Part shown: in pieces, positions 32,337 to 41,759 of the stretch
How the letters are laid out: each line of letters opens with the position of its first letter
Numbering within the stretch: the stretch's first letter is position 1
From: Mycobacterium bourgelatii
GTDB lineage: Bacteria; Actinomycetota; Actinomycetes; Mycobacteriales; Mycobacteriaceae
Direction: 5' to 3'
NCBI RefSeq assembly: GCF_010723575.1
Contig: NZ_BLKZ01000002.1
Span: 744,001-808,000, forward strand
Length of the DNA: 64,000 nucleotides
Notes under the pieces: generated by a model
Told to the model about the DNA's origin: nothing
Database searches by the model: none
The model's input: the letters and a program-made list of their open reading frames with translations, nothing else
Position numbers and translations under genes: made by a program

Positions 32337-33554
32337 CTAGAAGAAGAAGCCGGCGAACGGGGCGTCGGGGACGGCGAACAACCGCTCGGCCACGACGACC
32401 GACCCCGGGTCGTCAGAGCGGGCCAATCCGGAAAGGATCAAACTCCGCCAGGACGCGCCGCCGAGCAGCACGGCGCCAAGCCCTTCGATGTCGACGTCGA
32501 TCTGGGCTGGCCCGTCCGCCGGCGTGGCGCCGTCGCCGCTGACCGCGAAGGTGGCCGAATTAGCAGGCAGGAGAGGGTCATTCACCGCGATCGTGACAGA
32601 CCCACCGTCGGCGTAGCTGCGGGCGGCCAGTGCCGCACGGGCGTCGATGACTCGCAGCCACGTTTCGTCATGCACCGCGACAAGTTTCGCGGCTCGGCGG
32701 TCGGCCAGCAGATAGGGCAGCGGATCGTCGACCGGCAGCATCCAGAACGTCACACGATCGATGAGGTCGAGGCCGAGCAGGAAGCGCAGCAGGCCGAGGT
32801 AGGCCTCGGTGTTGGGTGCGTAGAAATCCTCGACGGCGATCGTGCGCTGATCGCTGACGAACCAGGTCTCGGTGTCGATGGGCCGGTAACGGGCGAAGCC
32901 CGACTCGGCTCCCGGCTCGCCGTGTACCGCGATATACGAAGGGCCGGGCGAAGATTCGGTGCGCAACCGCAGGCTCTGCCACCAAACCTGCGGGCGGTCA
33001 ATGGTTCCCGGCCGCGATGACCGATGCTCGGCACAGATCCGTGGCAGCAGGTCCCATGCTTCGTCGGGCTCGATGAGCCGCACCGGCCCGCCGGTCCCCA
33101 CGCCCGGACGCAGCGCCGCGCGCGCCGTCCGAACCTCGACGGTCTGCGCCGAGCTGGCCACCCCGTAGCCGTACCGGCCATAGATCGTCGCCTCCGACGC
33201 CCGCAGCGTCGCCACGACCTCACCCCGCGCGCTCATGTCGCGCAGCTGATGGCGCACCAGGTCGGTGGCGATACCGCGTCGGGTGAACGACGGCAGCACC
33301 CCGATGTGGGTCACGGCCGCGTGGTTAACCAGCGCCCCGCCGGGAAGTGTCAGTCGGCTGGTCTGGGCGTCGGCGGTGCCCACGAGTTGCCCGTCCACGA
33401 AAGCCCCGATGGTGCGGCCCGGTTCGAGCAGCGAAGTGACGACATCAGGCGAGGTGTTCGACAGCGGTGGCAACCCAACCATCGCGGCGCGAAACACCTT
33501 GAGCGCGGTGACGAGGTCATCCGCCTTATCCAGAACCAGGATCTGCGTGGTCAT
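32337..33554 (-). CDS. Eis-family GNAT N-acetyltransferase
   Basis: 405 residues from the ATG at 33554; a TTG 15 bp upstream overlaps the preceding stop. The arrangement is that of Eis: an N-terminal GNAT domain with the acetyl-CoA loop VLPSFTRRGIATDLV and ATIYGRYGYG, a second GNAT-like domain, and a C-terminal SCP2-like region ending in FAGFFF. In Eis the terminal phenylalanine carboxylate acts as catalytic base, and the terminus here also ends in Phe. M. tuberculosis Eis acetylates aminoglycosides and host proteins; the substrate of this paralogue is unknown. It is last in an LLM - DUF1684 - eis-like gene series. Confidence 0.85.
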   Translation of the reverse strand: MTTQILVLDKADDLVTALKVFRAAMVGLPPLSNTSPDVVTSLLEPGRTIGAFVDGQLVGTADAQTSRLTLPGGALVNHAAVTHIGVLPSFTRRGIATDLVRHQLRDMSARGEVVATLRASEATIYGRYGYGVASSAQTVEVRTARAALRPGVGTGGPVRLIEPDEAWDLLPRICAEHRSSRPGTIDRPQVWWQSLRLRTESSPGPSYIAVHGEPGAESGFARYRPIDTETWFVSDQRTIAVEDFYAPNTEAYLGLLRFLLGLDLIDRVTFWMLPVDDPLPYLLADRRAAKLVAVHDETWLRVIDARAALAARSYADGGSVTIAVNDPLLPANSATFAVSGDGATPADGPAQIDVDIEGLGAVLLGGASWRSLILSGLARSDDPGSVVVAERLFAVPDAPFAGFFF

Positions 33555-33565
33555 AGGACCATCAT

Positions 33566-34333
33566 TCAACGGGGGTTCTTTTCACCCGCTTCCACCGCCA
33601 CGGACAGCCTGTTCTCGGCCGGCGCCACCGGACACGTCGCATAGTCGGTAAACGAGCACGGCAAGTTCGACGCACGGTTGAAATCAAGGATCACGGACCC
33701 GTCGTCGCCGCGCTCGCCGATCGACAGTGAGCGGGCACCGGGATAGGTCGTCACGCCACTGGTTGCGTCGGTGAACAGTACCTGCAGCGCCCCGTCGGCT
33801 CCACCGAACGCGATGAGCTGCTGGCGCTCACCGGCCAGTTCGAAATCGATGACCCCAACCGCATTGAGGTGATGTTCGAGTCCTTCTACGACGGCACCCG
33901 TCGTGACCGTTCTCGGTTCGTCGTACCGGGTGAATCGTCCTGCGACACGCCACTTTTCATTCGGTTGGTAGGTGGGAATGCCCTGGTACGTCCGGAGATG
34001 GGGAGAGTTCGGGTCATGCACCCGCAAGGCGGCCGATCCGGTTCGCCGGATCACCTCGATCCTGCGTTCCCCGATGTCGACGAGCAATCCTGGCGCACCC
34101 TCGACGGGTTCGAGCTTTTCGGTTCCGTCGAGCCCCTGCACGTAGACAGCGTCGGCATCCGCGCGCCACTGCCCGGGAAGGTCCGCGACGACCTCGAATT
34201 CCTCGGTGAGCCAATACAACCCGGTCAGGCTCACCCAGCCGAGGGGGTCGGCGAAGTAGCGCTCACGATCCGCGTGCCAGCGGTGCCAAGCTGTTTCGAA
34301 TGTCTCCGTTGCCGTGTCTGCTGTGGTTGTCAT
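33566..34333 (-). CDS. DUF1684 domain protein
   Basis: 255 residues. DUF1684 landmarks are DPLGWVSLTGLYWL near the N-terminus and DFNRASNLPCSFTDYATCPVAPAENRL at the C-terminus. The biochemical function of the family is not established. Its start overlaps the end of the upstream LLM gene by 71 bp, and the eis-like gene follows after 11 bp, so the three genes form an operon. Confidence 0.82.
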   Translation of the reverse strand: MTTTADTATETFETAWHRWHADRERYFADPLGWVSLTGLYWLTEEFEVVADLPGQWRADADAVYVQGLDGTEKLEPVEGAPGLLVDIGERRIEVIRRTGSAALRVHDPNSPHLRTYQGIPTYQPNEKWRVAGRFTRYDEPRTVTTGAVVEGLEHHLNAVGVIDFELAGERQQLIAFGGADGALQVLFTDATSGVTTYPGARSLSIGERGDDGSVILDFNRASNLPCSFTDYATCPVAPAENRLSVAVEAGEKNPR

Positions 34334-35393
34334 TGCTTACGACACCTTCCTGTGCGACGAGAGGGCGGCTTTTGATGCGCTGACGCAGAACGGGTGCCAC
34401 GTCGGATTGGAACAGTTCGAGGCTACGACGCTGTTGGTTGGGCGTCACGCCGTCGTTGTCAGCGCTGAGGTGCATCACCTCGTGGCCTAGTTGCTCGTGA
34501 TAGCGGCCGACCTTGTCGATCACCTGCTCGGGACTGCCCACCAAAGCAGAGCTGCGTTCGATGAAGTCCTCGATCGACTCGAAGACCGCGGGGAGCCCGC
34601 CGCGGCGCTGCGCCGCCAAGCGGGCCTCGAACGCGGGCCGGTAGGCGGCCACGGCGTCCTGAGACTTCTTGGTGACGTAGAAGCCGGCCGTCCCGGCGCC
34701 GACCAGTGCGTCCTCGGGCCGTCGGCCGTAGAACTCCCACCTCTCCCGGTAGTGACGAACCAGTTCGGCGTAGGGCTCGACGGGGTGGCTGACGTTGGCG
34801 GAGAAGATCGGGTCACCGTGGCGCGCGGCAAGGTCGACGGAATCCCTGCTGGTCGCACTGCCGTGCCAGATGCGAATTCGGTCCTGAAAAGGCCGGGGAA
34901 GTGTCTTGGCGTGGACCAGTGGCGGGCGAAATCGGCCGGACCAGGTCACGTCCTCGTTTTCCCAGAGCAAGCGAAACAGCTCGTAGCCTTCGCGGTTGCG
35001 GTCCCACTGGTCCGCCGTGGTCACGTGGAACAACTCGGCCTGCGCCGTCCCGTTGCCTTTGCCGATGATCAGCTCCAGCCGCCCGCCGGACAGGTTGTCC
35101 AGCGTCGAGTAGTCCTCGAAGGCGCGGACCGGGTCGAGCAGGCTCAGCGTGGTTACCGCGGTGAACAGTCCAATCCGCGAGGTGCGCGCCGCGATGTTGC
35201 TCAGCACCACCGGCGGGGAGGACGAGATGAAAGGATCTTCGTGACGCTCGCCGACGGCGAAGCCGTCGAAACCCAATTCCTCGGCGAGGACGGCCTTTTC
35301 GAGGACGTCGCGCAGCCGGTCGGCGGCACTCTTCTTCGCACCCGTGACCGGGTCCGGAAGGTGGGTGATCAGTGTTATCAGCAGAAACTTCAT
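34263..35393 (-). CDS. luciferase-like (LLM) flavin-dependent monooxygenase
   Basis: 376 residues of the bacterial luciferase-like fold: EELGFDGFAVGERHEDP, LSNIAARTSRIGLFTAVTTLSLLDPVR and LSGGRLELIIGKG are the usual strand and loop motifs. The cofactor may be FMNH2 or F420. The C-terminal 25 residues are low-complexity and overlap DUF1684. It is the first gene of the operon; the 190 bp upstream, shared with the divergent ParA gene, hold the promoters. Confidence 0.85.
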   Translation of the reverse strand: MKFLLITLITHLPDPVTGAKKSAADRLRDVLEKAVLAEELGFDGFAVGERHEDPFISSSPPVVLSNIAARTSRIGLFTAVTTLSLLDPVRAFEDYSTLDNLSGGRLELIIGKGNGTAQAELFHVTTADQWDRNREGYELFRLLWENEDVTWSGRFRPPLVHAKTLPRPFQDRIRIWHGSATSRDSVDLAARHGDPIFSANVSHPVEPYAELVRHYRERWEFYGRRPEDALVGAGTAGFYVTKKSQDAVAAYRPAFEARLAAQRRGGLPAVFESIEDFIERSSALVGSPEQVIDKVGRYHEQLGHEVMHLSADNDGVTPNQQRRSLELFQSDVAPVLRQRIKSRPLVAQEGVVSNDNHSRHGNGDIRNSLAPLARGS

Positions 35394-35584
35394 CTGGTGC
35401 CTAATCGGGGTGTCGAACTAGACGAACCCCGGGCTGACCGGCTTCATTCCCGACGGAGCCTTCCCCAGGTTCTTACCGCGTTGCCGAGCAACTTATAGGC
35501 TGTCACCGCTGCGGTGTCTGACATGCCGCGAACGTGATGGAGGGACGCTGCCCAAGTGAGACCGGCATTTGGTGGAGGCACGCA

Positions 35585-36391
35585 GTGGTAGCCGTGTCGG
35601 TGCTGGTGCTCTCGGGTAAAGGCGGGACAGCGAAAACGCTCTGGCAGATGATGCTGGCAGGGGAGGCCTCGCGGGCCGGCATCTCCACCCTGCTGGTCGA
35701 CGCAGATCCGGAGCGCAATCTGTCCAACCATTTCGGGGTGTCACAGCACTCGACCGGCCTGGGTTCGGTGCTGGAAGAGGCCGGCATCAGCTTCTGGGGG
35801 AAACCCGAACAGGGTGCAAAGCGAATCGACGAGGAAATCATCGACACCAAGTGGCCCAACGTCGAGTTGCTGCCCGCCGGCGCTTCGCTAGGCCGCGTCG
35901 CCAACATTGGGGTGTCGGACACCGGGCTGCTGCGCGCGATCTTCACCGTCGGCGGTATTTACGATCGCTATGAACTTGTCCTGATCGACACCGGCGGCCG
36001 CACCGGTTCGCTGGAAGCCCTGGCAATGCATCTGGGTGACGTGGCGTACGCGCCGATCACCCCCACTCGCGACGCGGTCCGCAAAGCCATCGAGGCACGC
36101 AACAGGGTGGAACGCATCCAACAAACCCATCCGCTCAAGTGGTGTGGGGTTGTGCTGTCCGCTTTCGACTCTCGGATCGGCATCGAGCAGTCGATCCGGG
36201 AGCAGGTGTACCGGGAGTTCGGCGACGAGGTCCGTGCCGAAGTGCCGCGGCGGGCCGTCATCAATGAGGCCTTCCAACTCGGCAACCGGCTCGGTGATTG
36301 CCACGACGCCGTCGCGAGAAGCCTTGCGCGGGTCTTCCGGGAGTTCCTGGAACGCGATCTGATGGGTAGGCCCGCCCCGGCACCCCAGTAA
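35585..36391 (+). CDS. orphan ParA/MinD-type ATPase
   Basis: 268 residues from a GTG at 35585 with a GGAGG site six bases upstream. The deviant Walker A motif is SGKGGTAKT, the switch region is VLIDTGGRTGS, and LLVDADPERNLSNHF follows the first strand. ParA proteins position DNA or protein cargo on nucleoid or membrane. No ParB, plasmid or chromosome partition gene is near; instead a P450 follows after about 40 bp. The role is unknown. Confidence 0.8.
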   Translation: MVAVSVLVLSGKGGTAKTLWQMMLAGEASRAGISTLLVDADPERNLSNHFGVSQHSTGLGSVLEEAGISFWGKPEQGAKRIDEEIIDTKWPNVELLPAGASLGRVANIGVSDTGLLRAIFTVGGIYDRYELVLIDTGGRTGSLEALAMHLGDVAYAPITPTRDAVRKAIEARNRVERIQQTHPLKWCGVVLSAFDSRIGIEQSIREQVYREFGDEVRAEVPRRAVINEAFQLGNRLGDCHDAVARSLARVFREFLERDLMGRPAPAPQ

Positions 36392-36433
36392 TCCGGGATT
36401 GGCACGCCTTGGCACGTCAGGACGGAGGTGACG

Positions 36434-37786
36434 GTGCCCGAAGCGACGACGGACCCGGTCCGGCTGCCGCCCGGTCCGGCCCTGCCGAAATTCGTGCAGG
36501 CCGTCGGCTTCCTGGTGTCGCGGCAGCGAGGGCTCGCGACCCTGCAGCGGCGGTGGGGCGACGCCTTCACCCTGAACCTGCCGACCATCGGGCCGGCGGT
36601 GGTCATCAGCGATCCGGCGTTGATCAAGGACCTGTTCACCGGCGGCAGTGAGCTACTCGGCCGGCCCGGCAACCTTGGCGACATCCTGGGGCCGGGGTCG
36701 ACCTTCAGTCTCGACGGCGCGGAACACCTGCGGCGGCGCAAACTTCTGGTCCCGCCTTTTCATGGCCGCAGGATGACCGGTTACGAGTCCATCGTCGAAG
36801 AAGAAGTGTTGCGGGAGACGGCCAACTGGCCCGAAGGTCGGGAGTTCGAGACTCTGCAGCCGATGATGCGTATCACGCTAAATACCATCTTGCGCACCGT
36901 TTTTGGGGCGCAGGGAGCAGAGTTTGACCAACTTCGGGAAATCCTGCCGCGGTGGGTGACCTTGACCTCACGGATGGCGGCGCTGCCTCGCGCGCTACGG
37001 CGCGACCTTGGGCCGCGAAGTCCCTGGGGCCGCGCGGTGCGATACCGGCAACGGTACGACGACATCATCGCGTTGCTGATCCATCAAGCACGAACCGACG
37101 CCGAGGAACGCGGTGATGTGCTGTCGCTGCTTCTTGCCGCTCGCTATGAGAACGGCTCGCCCATCTCCGACGAGCATGTGGCCGACGAGCTGTTGACCTT
37201 GCTGGCCGCCGGCCACGAGACGACGGCGACGACCCTGGCGTGGACGGTGGAGCGGATCCGGCGTCACCCACGGTTGCTGGCCCGGTTGGCTGAAGAGGCC
37301 GGCGCCGGTGGTTCGCGGCTACGTCAGGCCACGATCTGGGAGGTCCAGCGCACCCGTCCGGTGATCGAAGGCACCACCCGGGTGACGAAATCCCGGATAC
37401 GCCTGGGCCCGTGGGTGATTCCGCCGGGGTACGCGATTGTCGCCAGCGCAACGCTGGTGCATGACGCGGAGGCGAACTTCGCCGACGCTACGAGGTTTGA
37501 CCCCGATCGCTTCCTGGACCACCCACCTGACAACTACACGTGGATCCCGTTCGGCGGTGGAGTCCGGCGCTGCATCGGTGCCGCGTTCGCCAACATGGAG
37601 ATGAACGTGACATTGCGAACTTTGTTGCGCGAGTTCGAATTCGCCCCTACTGACGCTCCCGGCGAGCGCACCCACTTGCGCGGTGTCGCGACCGCTCCCG
37701 CCAAAGGTGGCCGTGCCGTTGTGTACCGGCGCGTCAGCGGCGCGCCCCGACAGGCCGACGCGGATGTCCACCGGGTGCCGTCATGA
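36434..37786 (+). CDS. cytochrome P450 (CYP135/CYP138-like)
   Basis: 450 residues, with the GTG at 36434 favoured by GGAGG five bases upstream; a GTG at 36428 is the alternative. P450 landmarks are the I-helix AGHETTATT, ExxR in WEVQR, PERF-like DPDRF, and the heme loop FGGGVRRCIGAAFA. The stretches PPFHGRRMTGYESIVEEE and RETANWP resemble remembered M. tuberculosis CYP138. It needs a ferredoxin for electrons; none is adjacent. The 3' end overlaps the convergent FAD monooxygenase by 53 bp. Confidence 0.88.
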   Translation: MPEATTDPVRLPPGPALPKFVQAVGFLVSRQRGLATLQRRWGDAFTLNLPTIGPAVVISDPALIKDLFTGGSELLGRPGNLGDILGPGSTFSLDGAEHLRRRKLLVPPFHGRRMTGYESIVEEEVLRETANWPEGREFETLQPMMRITLNTILRTVFGAQGAEFDQLREILPRWVTLTSRMAALPRALRRDLGPRSPWGRAVRYRQRYDDIIALLIHQARTDAEERGDVLSLLLAARYENGSPISDEHVADELLTLLAAGHETTATTLAWTVERIRRHPRLLARLAEEAGAGGSRLRQATIWEVQRTRPVIEGTTRVTKSRIRLGPWVIPPGYAIVASATLVHDAEANFADATRFDPDRFLDHPPDNYTWIPFGGGVRRCIGAAFANMEMNVTLRTLLREFEFAPTDAPGERTHLRGVATAPAKGGRAVVYRRVSGAPRQADADVHRVPS

Positions 37787-39242
37787 ACTGTGCATGCGGG
37801 TGCTGCACTTCCGGACCCGTCCACCGGGCAAGGGCCGCCATCCATCCGCATCGGTCGGCGGAACGGCCCGCCCAGGCGAGGTACCCGTCTGGTCGAATCA
37901 GCACTGCCGGACCATCATCCGCGCGTTCCGCCTGCATCAGCCCGGCGACATCGATCTCGTCGGTGCCGTGCTCACGGACGAACAGGAAGCCAGGCGCAAC
38001 CCGCAGCAGCACGCCGATCCGGTTGTGGGTCAGTGGAATCTGCGTTCCACGGGTGCCGACCAACGGATGATCGCCGCGGTTGCGGGCATACCGCAAGGTC
38101 GTGCCGGCCAGGCTGCCCGCGATCGTGTCGCGAACCCGGGCTATCCGAAGTAGCCGAGGCACCAGCAGGTTTCGAAGGCCGCGCGCCAACCGCGGGTGAA
38201 GGGTGATGCCGCGCGCCAACATGCCGGATTGCAGCAGCACCCGCTTACCGATCGGATGACGCTCGTCGTGGTAGGTGTCCAGCACGGCGTCGTCGGCGCC
38301 GCTGAGCACCGCGTCGATCTTCCAGGCGAGGTTGGCCGCGTCCTGGATACCGGTGTTCATGCCCTGCCCGCCCATCGGGGAATGGACGTGTGCAGCGTCG
38401 CCGGCCAGGAACACCCGGCCATGCCGGTACCGCGTGACTTGTCTTTCATCGCAATGGAATCGGGACTTCCACTCCACCTCGAGCACGCCCAGGTCGGCTC
38501 CCATGGCCCGGGCCAGGATTCCGACGACCTCGTCCCGATCTACCGGCTCGCTGTCCGGTACTTGGTGGTGGCGGTCCCAGACCATCGTCCGGTACCACGA
38601 GCCGTCCGCATCGTGGCGGTGATACGGGGCCAGCAACGCGAACACGTCACGGGTGCTGCCGACCCGCAGGCCGCCGTCCGCGGGCCCATGGGCGAGCTTC
38701 ACGTCGGCAAGCACGATGGACGACAGGATCGTCTTACCGGGAAAGTCAGCACCGACCAACTTGCGCACGGTGCTGTGCGCGCCGTCGGCGCCGATAACGT
38801 ACTTCGCCCGCCAGCTGTCGTGCTCCGTCGTCACGGTCACCCCGCCCGCATCCTGGCTGAGTCCGATGACCTCGACGCCGCGCCGGATGTCGGCCCCTTG
38901 CTCGACGGCGTAGCCGGCCAGCGCCCGGTCCACATTGGATTGCGGGGTGACCATCACGAATCGGTACGGCGAGTCGAGGTGGCTGAGATCGACACGGCCA
39001 CCGGCGAATACGGTGACCCCCGGCGCCGTGTGCGAGTGCGCCAACAAGCCCTCCGCGACCCCGCGGGCATCGAGCACCTCGAGCGTGCGGGCCATGGTGG
39101 CAAAGGCACGGCTTGCCGGGTGGGGGGTCGGGCGGCGCTCCAGGACGGTGACCGATCGGCCGGCGCGCGCAAGGTCTCCCGCGGCGCTCAGTCCGGTGGG
39201 CCCGGCGCCAACGACGAGGACGTCGACGGTGTGAGTGGTCAT
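37734..39242 (-). CDS. FAD-dependent aromatic hydroxylase (PheA/TfdB type)
   Basis: 502 residues from the ATG at 39242, which has GGAGGAGG upstream. The dinucleotide fold is VLVVGAGPTGLSAAGDLARAG, the DG motif is YVIGADGAHSTVRK, and the second FAD motif is RVFLAGDAAHVHSPMGGQGMNTGIQDAANL. These define the class A flavoprotein hydroxylases acting on phenols or polyketides with NAD(P)H. It is second in a two-gene operon (ATGA overlap) divergent from a TetR gene, so its expression is probably induced by its substrate. Confidence 0.9.
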   Translation of the reverse strand: MTTHTVDVLVVGAGPTGLSAAGDLARAGRSVTVLERRPTPHPASRAFATMARTLEVLDARGVAEGLLAHSHTAPGVTVFAGGRVDLSHLDSPYRFVMVTPQSNVDRALAGYAVEQGADIRRGVEVIGLSQDAGGVTVTTEHDSWRAKYVIGADGAHSTVRKLVGADFPGKTILSSIVLADVKLAHGPADGGLRVGSTRDVFALLAPYHRHDADGSWYRTMVWDRHHQVPDSEPVDRDEVVGILARAMGADLGVLEVEWKSRFHCDERQVTRYRHGRVFLAGDAAHVHSPMGGQGMNTGIQDAANLAWKIDAVLSGADDAVLDTYHDERHPIGKRVLLQSGMLARGITLHPRLARGLRNLLVPRLLRIARVRDTIAGSLAGTTLRYARNRGDHPLVGTRGTQIPLTHNRIGVLLRVAPGFLFVREHGTDEIDVAGLMQAERADDGPAVLIRPDGYLAWAGRSADRCGWMAALARWTGPEVQHPHAQFMTAPGGHPRRPVGARR

Positions 39243-39646
39243 CGTGCCACCTCCTCCGGTTGTGGGTACCAACGACGGATGTCGTCGGGCGTTGCGACGG
39301 CCGCACGGTTGAAGACGAAGCGACACCCGGGCTGAGTGGCGTGCGCGGCGTTGACGATCGACTCGAACAGCAGCGTGTTGTTCGCGACCAGGCGTACCCC
39401 CGCGCCGATGAGTACCGCGTCGTAGCGCTTGGCCTCAAGCCACTGTCGGGCCTTGTCGGCGCCCGCTTGGCCGAAGTCGATGAGGCAGTTGTCGACGAGA
39501 TAGCCGGCCGTCCGCAACGCCGCGACGTTGTCGTCGTTGGCGGCGCGAAGTCTCTCCCTGGTCAGGCCCGGGAACTGGGCGAAGTCGGGCGAGGAGTAGT
39601 CGATCACGTCGGGGTCGAGTCCGATTTGGATGGCGGTGATGGTCAT
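39239..39646 (-). CDS. conserved hypothetical protein preceding FAD hydroxylase
   Basis: 135 residues from the ATG at 39646 with a GGGGAGG site. It has alternating strand and helix without membrane segments: MTITAIQIGLDP, RYDAVLIGAGVRL, HATQPGCRFVFNRAA. A Rossmann-like small protein is possible, but the family is not recognised. Its stop overlaps the hydroxylase start (ATGA), so the two act in the same TetR-controlled operon. Confidence 0.7.
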   Translation of the reverse strand: MTITAIQIGLDPDVIDYSSPDFAQFPGLTRERLRAANDDNVAALRTAGYLVDNCLIDFGQAGADKARQWLEAKRYDAVLIGAGVRLVANNTLLFESIVNAAHATQPGCRFVFNRAAVATPDDIRRWYPQPEEVAR

Positions 39647-39671
39647 GGTTTCGGCCTCCCCAGAAGTTGAG

Positions 39672-39731
39672 TTCAACAACTGTTGAAATCAACGCTAGAC
39701 CCCGCCTCTGGTTGTGTCAACAGTTGTTGAA
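39672..39731. promoter_or_regulatory. pair of TetR operators in the divergent promoter
   Basis: Two inverted repeats of the form TTCAACA-N2-TGTTGAA occur at 39672-39687 (perfect) and 39716-39731 (one mismatch), with centres 44 bp apart. They lie between the hydroxylase operon and the TetR gene at 39745, so one dimer per site could control both directions. Confidence 0.65.
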
Positions 39732-39744
39732 TACACTGCTGGGT

Positions 39745-40311
39745 ATGCCCCCAAGAGTGCGTGACGGCGAGGCCACCCGCGCGACGATTCTGGCGACCGC
39801 ACGGTCGCAATTCGGCAACCAAGGCTTCGAACGGACGACCATCCGATCGGTCGCATCGGCGGCCGGCGTCGATCCGGCGCTCGTGATGCACTACTTCGGC
39901 AGCAAGGCGGAACTGTTTGCCGCGGCCTCCCGGTTCGATATCACCTTCCCCGATCTGTCCGGCGTGCCGCCCGACCGGATCGCGGACGTGTTGTTGCCGT
40001 TGTTCGTGGCGGTCTGGGGTCCCGACGGGCCGTTTCTGCCGTTGTTGCGTGCGGCCGCTACCAACCCTGCGGCCACGGATGCGCTGCTTGGGGTGTTCGT
40101 CGAACGGGTCGCCCCCGCCCTGTCCGCGGTGGTCCCCGATCGCGCCGCCGAGCGCGCGGCCCTGGTGGGATCCCAGGTGCTCGGTCTCGCGACGGCGCGC
40201 TACATCCTGTGTATCCCGGCACTGGTGCAGATGGATGACGCCGAGCTCATCGAATGGCTGCGACCGGTGCTCGCTCGCTACCTGGTAGGACCCGCGCCCC
40301 AACCCGCCTAG
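39745..40311 (+). CDS. TetR-family regulator of the FAD hydroxylase operon
   Basis: 188 residues from the ATG at 39745. The longer frame would start upstream of both operators. The HTH is TTIRSVASAAGVDPALVMHYFGSKAELFAAAS, and the C-terminal half matches the TetR_C ligand-binding helices. It is divergent from the hydroxylase operon, with two operators between them. It ends 4 bp into the convergent Baeyer-Villiger gene. Confidence 0.88.
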   Translation: MPPRVRDGEATRATILATARSQFGNQGFERTTIRSVASAAGVDPALVMHYFGSKAELFAAASRFDITFPDLSGVPPDRIADVLLPLFVAVWGPDGPFLPLLRAAATNPAATDALLGVFVERVAPALSAVVPDRAAERAALVGSQVLGLATARYILCIPALVQMDDAELIEWLRPVLARYLVGPAPQPA

Positions 40312-41756
40312 CGAATGTCGAAGTGGCCCAGCTCTGGAGCGGCCAGCATCGCGGTCAACCTCGCGCGGTCATAGGGCCACAGATCGACGGTGTTGTTCTC
40401 GGTGAGGTACCAGGAATTGCATCCGGTGTTCCACACCGTGGGTCCCATGGCCTCGGCCACCTCCGCGTTGAATTCGTCGGTCGCTTCCTCGGTCACCTCG
40501 ATGGAGGTGGCCTTGCCGTCGCGGAGCATGTTCAGGAAGTGGACGATGTAGTTGGCCGTTCGTTCGGCCGAGTACTGCAGCGAGATGGATCCGGTCGGGG
40601 AGTTGGGCCCCAACACGGTAAACAGGTTGGGAAAACCGGGAATCGCGGTCATTCGATAGGCACGCGGCCCGCCGGACCAGGCCTTGTCGAGGCTGAGTCC
40701 GTCACGCCCGGTGATCTCCATGGGCCGCATGTAATTGTGCGCCTGGAACCCGGTGGCCAAGACGATGACGTCCGTCGACCGGATGCGACCGTCCGCCGTC
40801 CGTATCCCGGCGGGTGTAACCTCCTCGATCGGATTGGTGACCAACTCGGCGTTGGCGGATTGAATTGCCCGGTAATAGTTGTCGGAGACGACCTGCCGTT
40901 TGCACAGAGGTTGGTAGTCGGGTGTCAATTGCTTTCGTAGTGCGTCATCGCGCACCTGCAGACGCAGGCACAGCCGGGCATAGTTTTGGACCGCGCGACG
41001 TCGCCACGAGGGGTGGGTGGCCACGTCGGCCAGGATCCCGGACACTCGAAGCAGGGTTCGATACAACTGCCCGTGCGCGGCCGGAAAGCGCGTGAGTAGC
41101 GAGCTGACACGCGCACTCTGGCGCAACGACATTGGCGCCCACAAGATCCATTGGGGTGAACGGACATAGTGCGCAATCGAAGCGGCTTGCGGTTGCAACG
41201 CGGACACGACCTGCACGCCCGTGGATCCGGTGCCGATGACGGCGACATCCTTTGCGGTCAGGTCGATTTCGTCGTCCCAGCGTGCGGTGTGCACAACCGG
41301 TCCATCGAATTCTTCCAGGCCGGGGATATCGGGAATGGCCGGATGATGGAGCACTCCCGTTGCGCACACGACGACATCGGCCTCTAGCTCCTCGCCCGTG
41401 GCGGTGCACAGCCTCCAACTCGCCGTGTCTTCGAACCATTGTGCCGCAACGACTTCGGTGTTCAACCGGATGTGTTCGCGCAGCCCCAGGGAAGCCACGA
41501 CATCGCGGTGGTAACGCTGGATGTCGGCACCCTCGGCGAAGAGGTGCGACCAATCGGCCTTGGGTGCAAACCCGAATTGATAGAGCTGAGAGGGCACGTC
41601 ACAGGTCAGTCCCGGATAGCGATTCCAGTGCCAGACCCCGCCCACGTCCGAGCCCTTCTCCAGCACGGTCACGTCCCTGAAACCCCGCTGGGTGAAAACG
41701 TAAAGCGCGGTGATGCCGGCGAGTCCCGCGCCGATGACGACGATCCGCGGACTCAT
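40308..41756 (-). CDS. Baeyer-Villiger-type flavin monooxygenase
   Basis: 482 residues. The FAD motif is IVVIGAGLAGITAL, the Baeyer-Villiger fingerprint FxGxxxHxxxW is seen in FDGPVVHTARW, and the NADPH motif is VAVIGTGSTGVQV. It converts ketones to esters or oxidises heteroatoms. It is the last gene of the operon PadR - cupin - monooxygenase, 3 bp after the cupin gene. Members of this family activate thioamide drugs in mycobacteria, but nothing shows that here. Confidence 0.88.
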   Translation of the reverse strand: MSPRIVVIGAGLAGITALYVFTQRGFRDVTVLEKGSDVGGVWHWNRYPGLTCDVPSQLYQFGFAPKADWSHLFAEGADIQRYHRDVVASLGLREHIRLNTEVVAAQWFEDTASWRLCTATGEELEADVVVCATGVLHHPAIPDIPGLEEFDGPVVHTARWDDEIDLTAKDVAVIGTGSTGVQVVSALQPQAASIAHYVRSPQWILWAPMSLRQSARVSSLLTRFPAAHGQLYRTLLRVSGILADVATHPSWRRRAVQNYARLCLRLQVRDDALRKQLTPDYQPLCKRQVVSDNYYRAIQSANAELVTNPIEEVTPAGIRTADGRIRSTDVIVLATGFQAHNYMRPMEITGRDGLSLDKAWSGGPRAYRMTAIPGFPNLFTVLGPNSPTGSISLQYSAERTANYIVHFLNMLRDGKATSIEVTEEATDEFNAEVAEAMGPTVWNTGCNSWYLTENNTVDLWPYDRARLTAMLAAPELGHFDIR

Positions 41757-41759
41757 GCG

